Shown: positions 33,190 to 47,034, counted from the first letter of the stretch. The stretch is DNA of 64,000 bases from Eulemur rufifrons (GCF_041146395.1 NC_090989.1:219016843-219080842), one strand, 5' to 3'. Notes: a model not told the origin generated them from the letters alone. Numbers and translations are program-made.

Positions 33190-35190
33190 TTCATGTTCCC
33201 TGTGTTCTTTTGTCGATTCTTTCTCATCAGGCTACTTGGTTGAGAACTGGGGATGCTAGGACTGGTTTATAGCCCCATCTCCAATCTCCAAGGGTTGTTC
33301 CTTAAAAGTGCTGGGGAGAGGTGTGCTGGACCTGTATTTCCCTAGAGGTATTTCAGCAAGTTTGGTTGCTCTGACTTGTTGTCTTCACTTCTTGCCAATG
33401 GAGACTAGTGAGTTTGGTCCAACAGTTTAAGCCCCCAGCTAGTTGATTACACTTGTGTGTATGACTCCACTTCCTTCTATAGCTTGAGATGGAAGGCACT
33501 GTGTTGAGCCATAGGGTTACCATCTTCGTTGTTGATAGTAGTTTGCATGGAGGAGCCAGTTATGGAGGTAATCTGATGTCTCTGTGGTACACTCATGTCC
33601 CCTGTATGCAGTATACAAATGTCCCAATCTTTGGGAGGGGTCTTGCCACTCCCAAGGGTTACTTGGACCCTGTTCTCCCTTAAGGTGGGAGATAAATTGC
33701 AGCTGGTGCCCACAAGCCTGGCTGTGAATGCTTCTATGGTTGTTTGATATGCTGCTGGGGGAGATGTTAATATATTATGCAGGGCTCTTTAACCACATTC
33801 GGAAGGCTACTCCTGATGGGAGGGGTCAATTGGTGCAATTGCTGAGATCTCTGCTCAGGTTTTTCCACCCTGTCCACAAACTCCAATGCTGGTGGCCACC
33901 CGGACATGAAGAGCAAGCTCTGGAGTTATGTTCTTATTACATGACTTAAAACAGTCCAGTGCACCCAATCAACAGGCTGCTGACTATTTTCAGCACCAAA
34001 GCCCCACAGATTCACACTAGTCACACAGAGAAAGAGGCTTTTTTCACTACTCTCTCCTGCAAGGGTGGAGGTCAGCCCACCCAGTGTAAAAGTCCCCAGG
34101 CTGGGGGAGGGGTGTTGCTTGAAACTGCCAGGCACCGAAGCATCTCCGGGTTGGGGACCCCACAGACGGTGGCTGCCCACTCCTGGAGAACTAGCATTGG
34201 TGAGGAGCACTCAAGATTCACCTGCGGACACTGGCCTGGCTAGCCAAATCAACAGGTTGACAACTACTTTTCAGCACCAAAGTCCCGCAGATTCACACCA
34301 GGCACATAGAGAAAGCCGGCTTTTTTCACTTCTCCCCACTTCCAAAGTTGGAGCTTGCCATGCCTGCAGCAAAAGTCCCCAGGCTGGGGAAGTGTTATTT
34401 CCCAAAACCTCCACATGTCACAGAGTTTCTGGACTGTGGGCCCAAAAAATGGCAGCTGCCTGCCCACTGGAGGCGACAACTCAGAGGTTGGCCGATGCCA
34501 GACCAGTGGGTTTAATCAACAGGCCACCAGCTGTCCCCTATGCATCACAGTCTCGCAGTCTCACATCTACCTAGCAGAGGGTCCTGCTCTTTCTGTTTCT
34601 CCCTCAGCCAGCCAAATCATCAGCAGTGTCCAGGGGCAGAGCCCCCTTTTCAGCATTCATCTCCTGTGCTCTGGTCCTGCTGACCACCAGAGGGGAGGTG
34701 CCTGCCTCCAAACTCCCTCACCAGTCAAGGGAAGTAGCCGCTCAGATCAATCCCTCTCCCACCCAGGGCAGTCCCAGCACAGAGCGCTGTGGAGTTCAAA
34801 ATGTTTCCTGATATTATCTCCTCTCCACAGAGCCTGTTGTCCTGCGCCATGACTTTGCACGGTCTTAGGTGCTTCCCTGTCTGAGTGGGTGTGGAAGTCC
34901 GTGGGGGAGCCAGGCGTCCTCCTGTGGGTCAGGTTGCACTGGGCAGGCATGGCCCTCCCATGCTGCACTCTCTTCCCTATTGTATTTCTGGAACTCTCCA
35001 GTCTTTGCGAACTTATCTCCCTTACACCTTTTTGTGCCCCCCTGCCGTGTATGTCCCACCCTGTTTATCTGCAGATTCACAAGGCTGTTCTTATGGGGGA
35101 ATAATCCACTTGTGTGTAGCCGCCCAAGTTCTTCATCTTCTCTGGGAGCAGTGAGCCAGGAGGTCACCACTAATCCACCATTTTTCAACC
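33190..35190 (-). promoter_or_regulatory. L1 5' UTR / internal promoter region with tandem units
   Basis: About 2 kb of markedly GC-rich DNA, unlike its AT-rich surroundings, upstream of ORF1 on the minus strand. L1 5' UTRs hold the internal RNA polymerase II promoter. It contains repeated units starting with 'aatcaacagg' at 33967, 34247 and 34514, each followed by similar 'agcaccaaag..cagattcacac' and 'agtccccaggctgggg' blocks (clear in the first two units, weaker in the third). The length is greater than the roughly 0.9 kb of the human L1 5' UTR. Confidence 0.75.
33967..34620 (-). repeat. Tandem repeat units in the L1 5' UTR
   Basis: Unit starts marked by aatcaacagg are spaced 280 and 267 bases apart (33967, 34247, 34514), with a partial 'aatcatcag' start near 34615. 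Units 1 and 2 share 'ttttcagcaccaaag', 'gagaaag..cttttttcact' and 'gtccccaggctgggg'. Unit 3 is more diverged. Confidence 0.75.
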
Positions 35191-35800
35191 TCAATTTTAT
35201 AATTAAAACACAATGCTACTGAGTGTAACTAAATAGAGCTCAAAATGTATTTCTTTTTTTGGTGTATATATTTTTTCTTTTCCTCTCTTTCACAAAATGT
35301 AGCATAAAATATGCATTCTTTTGTACATGGCTTTTTCAATCTTTCTCTTTTTCTTTTTACTTAAGGTAGCCTGAAATAATTCTCTCCATGTTGGTTGCTG
35401 GAGTCTTCACTCTTGCTGTGATCCTATTACTCCATTTTGAGGATATACAATAATTGATTCATCTAGAATCTAGTAAAGGATGATTTCAATATTTTGCCAT
35501 TACAAATAATGTACTAATGAATGCATATGTGCATATATTTTTTCATACTTGAGAGGTATATCTTCTGGATAAATTCCCAGAAGTAGGATTCTGGGATCAA
35601 AAGGCAAACACATAAATGATTTTGTTATAGTATGTCAACTTTCTTTCTGTATGGATTGTACCATTTTCAACTCTGGCCAGCTGCGTATGAAAACATTTAT
35701 TTCTCCACAAGCTTAAGTTTTTTAATTTTTGCTAACCTGTGAGGGAAGAAAAGGTATTTTATTGATGTTTAAATTTGCATTACTTTCCTTATGCATTTGT
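35191..35800 (-). mobile_element. Old L1M, antisense, part 2 (continues 26545-28090)
   Basis: Antisense L1M: 'tttgtacatggctttttcaa', 'gatgatttcaatattttgcc', 'gataaattcccagaagtagg', 'gattgtaccattttcaactc', 'gaaaaggtattttattgatg'. This is the ORF2-end region expected next to the piece at 26545-28090, consistent with one old element split by the 7.1-kb L1. Confidence 0.7.
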
Positions 35801-37692
35801 TGTTGTTGTTGTGTTGTTTTGTTTTGTTTTGAGGTCTATGGAAGCAGGTTTTTGGTCTCTTAATATCCTTTGCTTTACCTTTTTTCAAAAAAAATACATT
35901 AAACATTTTTCTATGAATAATATAACATTATTTACACAAAGCTTTTTAGAAGTTCTTTTTTTTAGAGAGTGTACACTTAAGAAACTAATATGTTGTCAAT
36001 TGACTGAGAGCATTAGAAAAAAAGGATAATTACATGAGTGATAACTGAATCCACAGAGTGACATTATTCATTTGAACTCAAAATGCTTATGATTTCTTTC
36101 CAATGACAAATACTTTTATGTACACTATTAAATGTGCACTTCCATTAAGCATTTGTCTTTAAAAAAATTTTACTCACCACATCATCTCTCACTCTTTGCT
36201 CTAATTTAATTCAGACCACTTATGATTATTGTGAGCAATTATTTTTTAACAATTTCTTACTAAATCCCATATGGTAATGATTAAAACTTGAAAGCTTTAA
36301 AAGAAAAAAAATGCAAAAAGAAATATTTTAAACAAGTTTAAGAGGCCTGCTTGGGGCCTTGGTTGCCTCTTTATCCTCCATCAAAACTTACATGCAAAGT
36401 TCCCCAGTGGACTCATTTCCTTCTTCAATGAATGAAAAATTTTCCTTATTCCCTTCTGCTTCTTCTGAAAAGAAAGGCTTTATTTAAAATAATTGATTTA
36501 TTTTTGAGACTGGAAAATGCTGACATGTAGACACATTCAACAGAATTGATATATTATCCCCAGCTTATTTTTCACTTTTTTATAAATGATGAGTTTTGAT
36601 TCATTTTAATAGCCAACTCACCTTTATTATTTCACATTCAAACATAAAATTTTTCAAGATATGAGGCCTAATGCCTCAAGAAACATTTATCATAAAAAAA
36701 ATAGAAATCATAACATACATCCTATTGATTCAGTTGATTTTCAGAAGTTGTGCTTTTTAGGAAATTGCTTCAGGGTGCAAGTTCAGAATTAAAATATTAA
36801 TTATATTAGTTTCAAATTGAGCAAAACTATTAATAAAACAGCCTAGTTGAAAACATTCATAAGAAGCCATTTCTTTCAAAAAAGCAGAGAAAGAGAAAAA
36901 AATGCATAGAAATAAAAAATTATATTTTAAGGCATAGATTTTGCAGAATGAAGTTCAAATAGTTACTTCTCTTAAACATGTATCTCCCTACAAACAGAAA
37001 AAAAAAAAAACTGGTGAAAGACAAAATGAAGCAAAACCTTGCTACAGATCATGATGGTTTCTATGGCGGCTACAATCTTCTTAGAAGGGAATAAAGTTAT
37101 CTTACTTTAGGGATGAAAGGAATGATCATGGTCTTAAAGGAAGTGAAAGTTGTTTTCATTTGAAAACTCAGCTAGAAAATTAGGGAAAAATTTACCTGTA
37201 CTAAATGTGTGGATATTGTTATGCTTTTGTGTTAAATGTTAGATGCAAATATTTCAAGATCCTGTGATTGGCAATTACTTGATTAGAATCTAAATTTGTA
37301 AGTGGGAAGTTCTGATGATGTCATAAACATGAATTAGTTTTCATTTGAAAGTTAAAAATGATATTTATTTTAAAAAGTAAAATAGTGATATAAATCTGTT
37401 TTGGTTAGAATAATTTTGCTAACCACATATTATTTTAGTAAGTATTAATATTTAGTACAATTTTATTAAATTATGAAAATAAAATAGAACAGCCTGGTAC
37501 TAAACTAGGTATAATAAAGTAAACAGATAATTACATTTAAGTTTTATAAATGTTTGCTTATAAAAAAACAGCATAAATTTATTATTTTATCACTTTGCAA
37601 TGAAAATCCTATTTAATAATATTTCTATTAAAATATATACTTTTTAGCTTTAAAATTATTTGAAGTTTTGCTTTGTGGTCTCATATTTGTAA
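35801..37692. other. Unassigned AT-rich DNA
   Basis: Very AT-rich with scattered A and T runs; no gene, RNA or named repeat recognised. Short GTTT simple-repeat DNA lies at 35800-35832. Confidence 0.5.
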
Positions 37693-37698
37693 ATAATC

Positions 37699-38073
<375 letters not shown>

Positions 38074-38087
38074 ATAATCAGCTTTTT

Positions 38088-38449
38088 AAAATATTTTATA
38101 AGTACTTGAAAAGAAATTCTGTTCTATCTTTTCAGGATACACTGTTCAAAGCATGCCAATTAGTATGAACTTACTAGTCCTATTATTTAAGGAATTTTAC
38201 ACATTACCAATTTGGTCTGCCATGGTGTGAGTGGTAGAATAAATGTCTACTTCTAGAGACTTCAAGATTAGCATTACATGTAAATAGATGGGGAGTTGTT
38301 ATTTCCATTCTTATAACAAAAAATCCTAGGCAAACTAAAATCAATGCTTTTTTGTTGACCCATCATTAAACAAAGCAAACTCAAATCCCCAAATTTGGAG
38401 AGAGTCCCATCCAGAAAGACTGTTCTGGAGATTTGCTTACCTGGAGGAG
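38088..38449. other. Unassigned DNA
   Basis: Nothing recognised. Confidence 0.45.
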
Positions 38450-39100
38450 AAACCATAGAACTCACTGAAAGGAGTTTTGATAGGAACTGAAATGGTAATT
38501 TTGAGAAACTACTGGAGGCTGAGTGCAGACTAGCTTGAAAGTGAGAAAGTCCTGGGGACTGCAGTCATAAAGGAGCCCCACAGTTTCTCAGGCTTTTGCT
38601 CCACAAACCTACCAAGTTCCCATGGTGACAGTTTGAGAAAGATCTTCTAATGGCACTGGCTGGGAGAGGAGCAGGGCAGCCATCTTGAAACCCTATCTAG
38701 AATATTTTCCCTGATAAATGCCTAATTTTAGGGGAAAAGAAAGAATTCGTCATGAGGAAATTCTAAAAACTTTTCCCTAGAGAAAGGGAATTGGATCCCA
38801 GCGCCAGTCTTCTTGTATCATTAAGGAGAAAAAAAGTCAACAGGGGACAGGGCTTCAAGAAAATAGATCAGGGACATTGCAGCCAGGAAATGGAGTAGGG
38901 AACAGGAGTAAAAGCGTCACATCTCTGGAAGAGAGAGAAACATTTATGAAAGCCACACCCCCAAGACACAGGCCCACATGGATTAATAAGGAGACTATGG
39001 AATATTCCCCCTCCTCCACACCCTACCACCATACCTACAAGCCTCCAGTATTCTACCTGGATTACAGATGAAAGGGCTACAAGATACAGATCTCTGAGGA
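38450..39100 (+). mobile_element. Probable old L1 5' region
   Basis: More GC-rich than its flanks, with 'agaggagcagggcagccatc', 'gcagccaggaaatggagtag' and 'gaaagggctacaagatacag'. It directly precedes sense L1 ORF2 sequence, so I infer an older L1 5' UTR-like piece. The missing ORF1 and early ORF2 would need a deletion, or these are two different elements. Confidence 0.4.
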
Positions 39101-39327
39101 GTATAAATCTAAAATTAATAATCTAGTATTTCTAACCTTAGAAAACCGAAGAAAGAAAACTAAACCTACAGCAAGCAGAAATAAAATAAATAATAATTTT
39201 AGAGAAGACATCAATTAATAGGAAACAATAATAAGCATGAATGAAATCAAAAGCTACTTCTCGTAATAGCTCAAAAAAATTGATAAACCTCTCCCCAGGC
39301 TAACCAAGGAAAAAGAGAGAGAAGACA
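39101..39327 (+). mobile_element. L1M ORF2 fragment, sense, part 1
   Basis: 'aaactaaacctacagcaagcag', 'atgaaatcaaaagctacttc', 'ttgataaacctctccccagg', 'ctaaccaaggaaaaagagag' are L1 ORF2 (between the endonuclease and RT domains), interrupted by the Alu that follows. Confidence 0.85.
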
Positions 39328-39336
39328 CAAATTGTT

Positions 39337-39700
39337 GGGGCCAGGCGCAGTGGCTCAGGCCTGTAATCCTAGCACTCTGGGAGGCCGAGGCAGGTGGATC
39401 GTTTGAGCTCAGGAGTTTGAGACCAGCCTGAGCAAGAGAGAAACCCTGTCTCTACAAAAAAAAAAAAAAAAAAAAAAATAGAAAGAAATTAGCTGGACAA
39501 CTAAAAAATATTTGGAAAATAAATTAGCTGGGCATGGTGACACATGCCTGTAGTACCAACTACTCAGGAGGCTGAGGCAGGAGGATCCCTCGAGCCCAGG
39601 AGTTTGAGGTTGCTGTGAGCTAGGCTGACTCCACGGCACTCTAGCCCAGGCAACAGAGTGAGACTCTGTCTAAAAAAAAAAAAAAAACCACATAAAAAAC
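39337..39700 (+). mobile_element. Strepsirrhine Alu inserted in L1M
   Basis: Sense dimeric Alu: 'ggccaggcgcagtggctcagg', the A-rich linker at 39458-39478, 'agctggacaactaaaaaat', right arm 'gagctaggctgactccacgg', 'cactctagcccaggcaacag', and A tail at 39672-39687. The duplication caaattgtt lies at 39328-39336 and 39701-39709. The L1M ORF2 sequence reads through on both sides. Confidence 0.95.
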
Positions 39701-41510
39701 CAAATTGTTATTAGAATTGAAGGGGCATTCATCACTACTAATCTCATGGATATTACGCATATAATAAGGAAATACTATAAATAACTCCATGACCACAAAT
39801 TTGATAACTTTGATGACATGGACCAGTTCCTTGAAAGAAACAAAGCTACCAAAACTCATCCAAGGAGAAATAGATTACTTGGACAGACCTATAACTATTA
39901 ATAAATTGATTGGTAGTCAAAAACCATCCAAAAGAGAAATCACGAGTTACAAATAGTTTCACTGGTGAATTTTATCAAACATTTAAGAAAAAATAACTCT
40001 ACACAATCTGTTCCAGAATATAGAAGAAAAAGAGAATGGTTTTTGACTTATTTCATTAGGTCATTATTACAATACTAACAAAACCAGATAAAGACATTAC
40101 AAGGAAAAAAAAAAAAAAACTAAAGACCAATATCTCTCATGAACATAGAGGCAAAAATCCTTAACAAAATATTAACAAATCAAAACCAGCGATATAAAAA
40201 AAATACAAAGATAAATGCATCACCACCAAATGCCATTAATTCCAGAAATGGAGGTCTGGTTCAACATTTATAAATGAGTCAAAGAAATTCATCACAGTAA
40301 AAGAATGAATAAGAAAAAGCATATAATTATATTAATAAATACAGAAAAAGCATTTAACAATATTTAACACACAACATTCATGATAAAAACTCTAAAAATA
40401 CTAAGAATGGAAAGGGACTTTCTTAACCTAATAAATGGCATATAGAAAAAACTACTGCTAAAGTTAGACTTGATTTAGTTTTGAGAGATTGACAGCTCTT
40501 TTCCAACAAGGCAAGGATATTTTCTCATCATTTATCTTAAAATTATCCCAAAATCATAGCTAGTTATTTTAATAAGGCAAGAAGTATGAATTAAAGGCAT
40601 ACAAATTGGAAGGAAGAAATAAAACTATTTTATATGTAGATGGCATGATTTTCTATGTAGAAAACAAACAAAAATTTTTCAAGAAAAATCTTCCTAACAC
40701 TCTTCAATTAATAAATGAATATTGAAAGGTTGCAGGATACAAAGTTAATAGATAATAGCCAATTGCTTTTCTGTATATCAAATATACACTTAAAATTTGA
40801 AATTAAAAAAAATACTATTTTCACTAGCACCTCTGATGCAAAAATAAAGTATAAATATAATAAATATGTACTGGATCCGCATGTGAAAAATTATAAATCA
40901 TTGATGAAAGTATTCAAAAAAGTTCTAAATAAATGGGAAGATATTCTGTGTCCATGGATTGAAAGACTCAACATTGTTAAATTTTCAAATCTTCCCCAGA
41001 ATATCTATAGATTCAATACAATTCCAATCAAAATCTCAGCAAGATATTTTGGAATCTAAAAATTGAGTTCAAAGTTTATAGGGAAAGTCAAAGGACCTAC
41101 AATAGCCAACAGAATTGTGTAACAGAACAAATGGGAAGGAATAACATTACTCAATTTTAAGACTCACTACAATTTCAAGATAGCAATCAACTGTAATACA
41201 GACACTATGGTATTAGCAAAAAGATAAATTCGCTGATTAAAGGAAGAAAATAGAGAGTCTAAAAATTATACACCCTTAATACTCTTTGACAAAGGTGCAT
41301 AGGCAATTCAATGGAGAAAAGATAGTTTTTAACAACTGGTGCTGGAAAAATTGGACATCTGTATATAAAAAGTTATTCTAGACACAGACCTCATATCTTA
41401 CACAAAGATTAATTCAAAGTAAGCAAACACCTAAATATTAATATAATGCAAAGCATAAAATGTCTAGAAGAAAATGTAAGAGGAAATTTGTAAGACTGAG
41501 AGTTTGGTGA
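39701..41510 (+). mobile_element. L1M ORF2 fragment, sense, part 2
   Basis: Continues the old L1 after the Alu: 'gatgacatggaccagttcc', 'gtttcactggtgaattttatc', 'ctctcatgaacatagaggc', 'cagaaaaagcatttaacaa', 'atagattcaatacaattcc', 'tggtattagcaaaaagat'. A 114-codon frame at 40715-41059 (NIYRFNTIPIKISA near its end) is RT/thumb-region remnant. Many stops elsewhere. It ends inside ORF2 near 'tctagaagaaaatgtaagag', with no 3' UTR. Confidence 0.88.
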
Positions 41511-42250
41511 TGAGTTTTTACATTAATGATTGATCCTAGGGGTGAGGCAGGAAATATACAAAATGAATCATTGAGCATTTTCTTCTCTAGAAAGTAAGAT
41601 AATGCTCAAAAAATGAAGCACTGAGGGCATATCAAAGGGACAAAGGAATCAACTGAAAAAAACTTCCAGTTGTCAAACTGAAACAGTATGAGCAATACAA
41701 TAAATAACATAGCCTACACACAAAGTTAACATCATGATACTAAACTTTCATTGAGTCAAATTTGCAAAAAATGTGTAAAATGAATTAGAACTCTCCAAAA
41801 GTCTTTACACAATTTATACCTTCAGTATTGGAAGTGATGTGAAGATGACATACATGGCATCGTGACTTGGTGCTCTGTGTGAAGGGGCTGAAGTCACAAA
41901 CAATTGAATAATTTAGCAGGGGGGATTTCTTGTATTTTTCACCTGCATTTTCATTTCTATGATCTTCGAGTCCCTCACTAGACTTGTGTTTGGAGAGTGG
42001 TTGTGGTCTACAAATTTTTCAAGTATTTTGCATATGAAAGTCTGGTTATGGCTCAGGCATTGCAGTGAAGTTTTCTGCTTTTGCAGGAGCAATAGTAATC
42101 ACTTTTAAATTATCACTCATCATTAAGGAGCCTAGTATACTAAACTTATCACAGCTTTTTTTGTAAAAGAAAAATTTCATAGATTTCTTCCATTGCATTG
42201 TAAGGCATATAGTAAGAAGGAATGATATTCAGCTCTCCCAATATCAAATC
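41511..42250. other. Unassigned DNA
   Basis: No gene or named repeat recognised; AT-rich with no clear terminal structures. Confidence 0.45.
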
Positions 42251-42801
42251 TGTGTTAATCAGAGTTCTCCAAAGAGAGAGAACCAATAGGGTGTGTGTGT
42301 ATGACAGGGGATTTATTAGAGGAATTGGCTCACACAATTATGGTAGCTGGGAAGTCCCACAACAGACCATCTGTCACCTGGAGACCCTGAGATGCCAGTA
42401 GAATGGCTCAGTTCAAGTCTGAAGGCCTCAGAGCAGGAAAGCCAATGGTGTAACTCTCAGTTTGAGGCCAAAGCCTCAGGACCTGGGAGACCCTGGTGTA
42501 AGTCTTGGAGTCCAGAGGCTGGCAAGCCTGGAGGTCTGATGTCTAGGACAGCAGAAGTAAAATCTATCCCACTTCTCAGAGAAGGACCAGTTCACCTCCG
42601 TATTTGATCTTTTCGGCCCCAGTCCAGTTGGATAGTGCCTGCCAAGATTGAGAGCAAATGTTCTCCACCTACTTCACTCAGATTCATACCTTCACTAGTC
42701 TCCTCTGGAAACACCCTCACAGATTCACTCAAAATACTGCTTTTCCAGGGTTCTAGGTATTCCTTAATTTGGTCAAGTTGACACCTAAAATTAAGTCTAC
42801 A
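42251..42801 (-). mobile_element. MLT2-like ERVL LTR, antisense, solo
   Basis: Antisense ERVL-type LTR: 'tgtgttaatcagagttctcc', 'agagagaaccaatagggtg', 'gaggaattggctcacacaat', 'ggaaacaccctcacagattc', 'ggtcaagttgacacctaaaatt'. It runs TG...CA from 42251 to about 42801. The flanks aaatc (42246-42250) and aattc (42802-42806) may be a 5-bp duplication with one mismatch. No internal viral genes. Confidence 0.85.
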
Positions 42802-44157
<1,356 letters not shown>

Positions 44158-45120
44158 ATTTCTTTGTTTTTCATGAGTAAATAAATGTACTCAGAGACTA
44201 GACCAGTGCCAAAACTACCAAATTCAAAATCATTGAAAGCACAACAAATTTCCATTACTATAACTATAAGCACCACACATGCTATAGTTGTAACTATCTG
44301 GTAAAACAGTATCAAAATAATTCATGAAAATCATATCAGGACAGTTGTTGAAATCCTAAGCAAATCTGGTTCCCTAAACCCTGCATGTGCTTACATAGCA
44401 TCTTGTGTTGAACTTGATATCTACTTACTTCATATGCTTGCTTCTTAACAAAATAACAGAGTGGGGTTAATACCTATATTTTTAATTCTGTATATCACAT
44501 TATAAAATATATATATATTTTCAATATAGATTTGAAAAAATAGTTGTGAAGCTAAATTCAAGAAATTCAAGGGTAATATTCATATAATTTCATGCTTTAT
44601 TTCTAAAATAACTTCATTTTCTTGTATCAGATCTACCAATAAAAATTTTAAAATGACCAATATGAATTTCTGATAGTTTCTTTTTTCTATACAAACTATT
44701 TGATAAATTTATTAATGAGCCAAGAAATATCCAAAGAGCAAAACTTCCAGAGGACAAGCAGAAAACAAAGGCCTGGACAATCTACAAACTAGGTAAGCAA
44801 TTATAAGCAGATATATGTAAATCATAAAAGTTTGCTGTGATAATCACAGATGCCTTCATTAAAATATCTTTTTAATGATGAATTTATGTTGTCTGAGACT
44901 ATCTGGAAATATAAACATAAATACTAAAACAAATGCCTAACTAGTTTCCCCTTCCAAAAGCCAATACAATATTTGCATTGCTGCCACATCACTCTTCCTT
45001 AAAATGCTTTCATTAGTGAACATAAATCAATTGAGTGACAGCTATATGCAAGGTACTCTGTTAGAGCTCAAGGAAAATAAAAAGTGTATTAAGACATAGT
45101 TCTTGCCTTTTTAAAAAGTA
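44158..45120. other. Unassigned AT-rich DNA
   Basis: No gene is recognised. The stretch 44995-45095 ('gacagctatatgcaaggtac', 'aagacatagttcttgcc') looks like an eroded SINE/LINE2-type tail but is not assignable. Confidence 0.4.
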
Positions 45121-45124
45121 GTTC

Positions 45125-45210
45125 AATAATATTAGGTTTGCAATTTTCTAGGTCACTCTCAGTTCCTTATCTGTGATATGATGATTATAATAATACCTAC
45201 CTGGCTACCT
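45125..45210 (+). mobile_element. MIR fragment, sense
   Basis: 'aggtcactctcagttccttatc' followed by 'tgtgatatgatgattataataa' and 'tacctacctggc' is the MIR core-to-tail block. Confidence 0.65.
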
Positions 45211-45329
45211 CCTCCTTCATTCATTCATGTGCTCAAACTATTCTTCACTTTGTTTATAGCACTAGTATGTGACACTGTTTTCCTACTCTGAATATAACAA
45301 TAGCTGAAAGAGGTAAAATTCAAAATTGC

Positions 45330-45640
45330 CCCTGTTGTTAATTTCTATTTAATTACCTTATGGTCAGAAAACATACTTTTCTGACTTTAAATAATTAAAT
45401 TAATTGAGGTTTGTTTGATGGTATAACATATGGTCTATATGCTGGACAATGCTTAATGTACACTGGAGAAGAATGTGTATTCTATGTTGTTGTGTGGAGT
45501 GTTCTGTAGATGTCTGTTAGGTCTAGTTATAGTGTTGTCCAAGTCTTCTGTATTCTGATTTTATCCGTTACTGAAAGTGTGGTATTGAAATCTCCAGCTA
45601 TTATTTATAAATGTTCTATTTCTTCCTTTAAGTGAACTGA
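45330..45640 (-). mobile_element. L1M ORF2 fragment, antisense
   Basis: 'taccttatggtcagaaaaca', 'tggagaagaatgtgtattct', 'gtgttctgtagatgtctgtt', 'gtattgaaatctccagctat' is the antisense of the L1 ORF2 endonuclease C-terminal region; compare 31560-31730, which has the same blocks in the same orientation. Confidence 0.85.
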
Positions 45641-45869
45641 TCAACCTGAGATCACTCTGTGTGGGATTAATCCTGGGGATTAATCTCTCCTTTTATGCTC
45701 CTCCTGGTTCCTAACTCTTGCTGATGCTCCTCCCAACCCCTGCCGATTGACCAAACTCTAATGCTATCTGGAGTACAAGGGAGCCTAATGGTGCAGTACC
45801 TTCAGGTCAGCGTCAGAAGATACAGGGCAAGGCGAGGGCAGCAGTGAGTAGACTTTCAGGGAAAAATGG

Positions 45870-46500
45870 AAGCTATCTAGTACTGGGATAGAAATGGAAG
45901 AAGAAAACCTATATATGAAAACTGGACAAGTTCTAGGTAAGATATTTTGGTGGCTTCAATGAACATGGTACGAATGTAGGTGGTGAGAAATTGTGAGACA
46001 TCTTGATGGCCACCAACAGAACTTGCTGCAGATTCTAAATGAAAAAGAGAAAGAAGAATCAAAGATTGCTGCTGGTTTTTGCTTTGCGCTACTGGGTAGA
46101 TGGTGTACTCTTTGGTGAGATAGGAAAAAAGGAGGTATAGGAATGTATTTTGGTAGGAGAATGAAACAGATAAACTCCTCTGAATATTTTAACTTTAAAT
46201 TAGACATCCACATGGAAGTTTTGAGCAGGTGGCTGGATATTTTTGTCTGTAGCTCAGAGAGAGATTGGAGTTGGATATGTAAATCCTGGAGTCACAAGCA
46301 TATAGATAGTATTTAAAACCATGACAATGACTATCGATAAAGAAGATAAAGAGTCAAAAGTTGAGACATTCCAAGAATTCAGAATTGAGAAGAGGGAAAA
46401 AATCTTGAAACAGAAACTGAGAAATAGTGTATAATAATATGAGAGAAAAATCAGGTCTCAGAGACAGGAAAATAAAGAGACTCAAGAAGGAGAGAAATGT
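45870..46500 (-). mobile_element. L2 ORF2 remnant, antisense
   Basis: Minus-strand translation at 45956-46213 gives MWMSNLKLKYSEEF, then IFDSSFSFSFRICSKFC and CLTISHHLHSY. These parallel the L2 C-terminal RT region (W.SN..LKLN..K, LGV..D.SLS, LTT). The plus-strand block 'cacaagcatatagatagtat' at 46295-46315 corresponds to the RT YADD-like site, no longer intact. Multiple breaks. Confidence 0.78.
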
Positions 46501-47030
46501 TTTTAAATGTAAAGAGAACAGTGCCTTAAATATAGTTGGACTGGCGGAAAAAGTTACCTACTGTCATTATCATAAAAGCTCAGACTTTGAATTTAGCTAA
46601 ATAAATCTTAATCTGATTTCTGGCCCTTATTAGTTCTTGATCTGGGGCTGTCTTGCCAAGTATCAATTTCTTCAGTCATAGAATAGTGGGAGATTAAGGG
46701 TAAGTATTTTCTCTTGGATTGCAGCAAAGTACAAATAAGATTATGAGTATAAATGTGTCAGATGAGTTTTATAAATAATTTTCCAAAGTATTCAGAAAAA
46801 GTACAACTAATTTGGGAATTAAGAAAGATTGCCTTTGAGACAATCTAGACAAAATAATAGAATTTTGTCAAGCAGTTGGGAATAAAAGGTTTCTTTCTTT
46901 CTTTCTTTCTTTTTTTTTAATAGAAAGAATTTTAAGCATAGGAAAAAAAAAAAAAAAAACCTGAGCAAAGACCCATGAAGCTCATTTGGAAGAATGGCAA
47001 GTTGCATTTTTTTTCTTGAAATTAGTTGTG
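46501..47030. repeat. Unassigned DNA with TTTC and poly-A runs
   Basis: Contains a (TTTC)n run at 46891-46911 and a poly-A run at 46941-46959. No gene. Confidence 0.6.
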
Positions 47031-47034
47031 AATA

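Larger units (their letters stand above)
28091..35190 (-). mobile_element. Near full-length prosimian L1 (LINE-1), decayed
   Basis: A 7.1-kb antisense L1. From right to left: 5' UTR (about 33190-35190), ORF1 (about 32210-33180), ORF2 (about 28430-32190), 3' UTR and an A tail seen as a (TTTTA)-rich T tract at 28091-28130. L1 retrotransposes by target-primed reverse transcription using the ORF1 RNA-binding protein and the ORF2 endonuclease/reverse transcriptase. Both frames here are cut by several frameshifts and stops, and two catalytic-site residues are changed, so this copy is dead. It sits inside an older L1M of the same orientation. I could not read a clean target-site duplication. The 5' boundary is placed where the minus strand reads 'aaaaatggtggattagtgg', similar to an L1 start. 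Confidence 0.92.

Noticed and set aside
39409..39859. Minus-strand frames near 39.4-39.9 kb
   Set aside because: Antisense Alu and L1 sequence, not genes.
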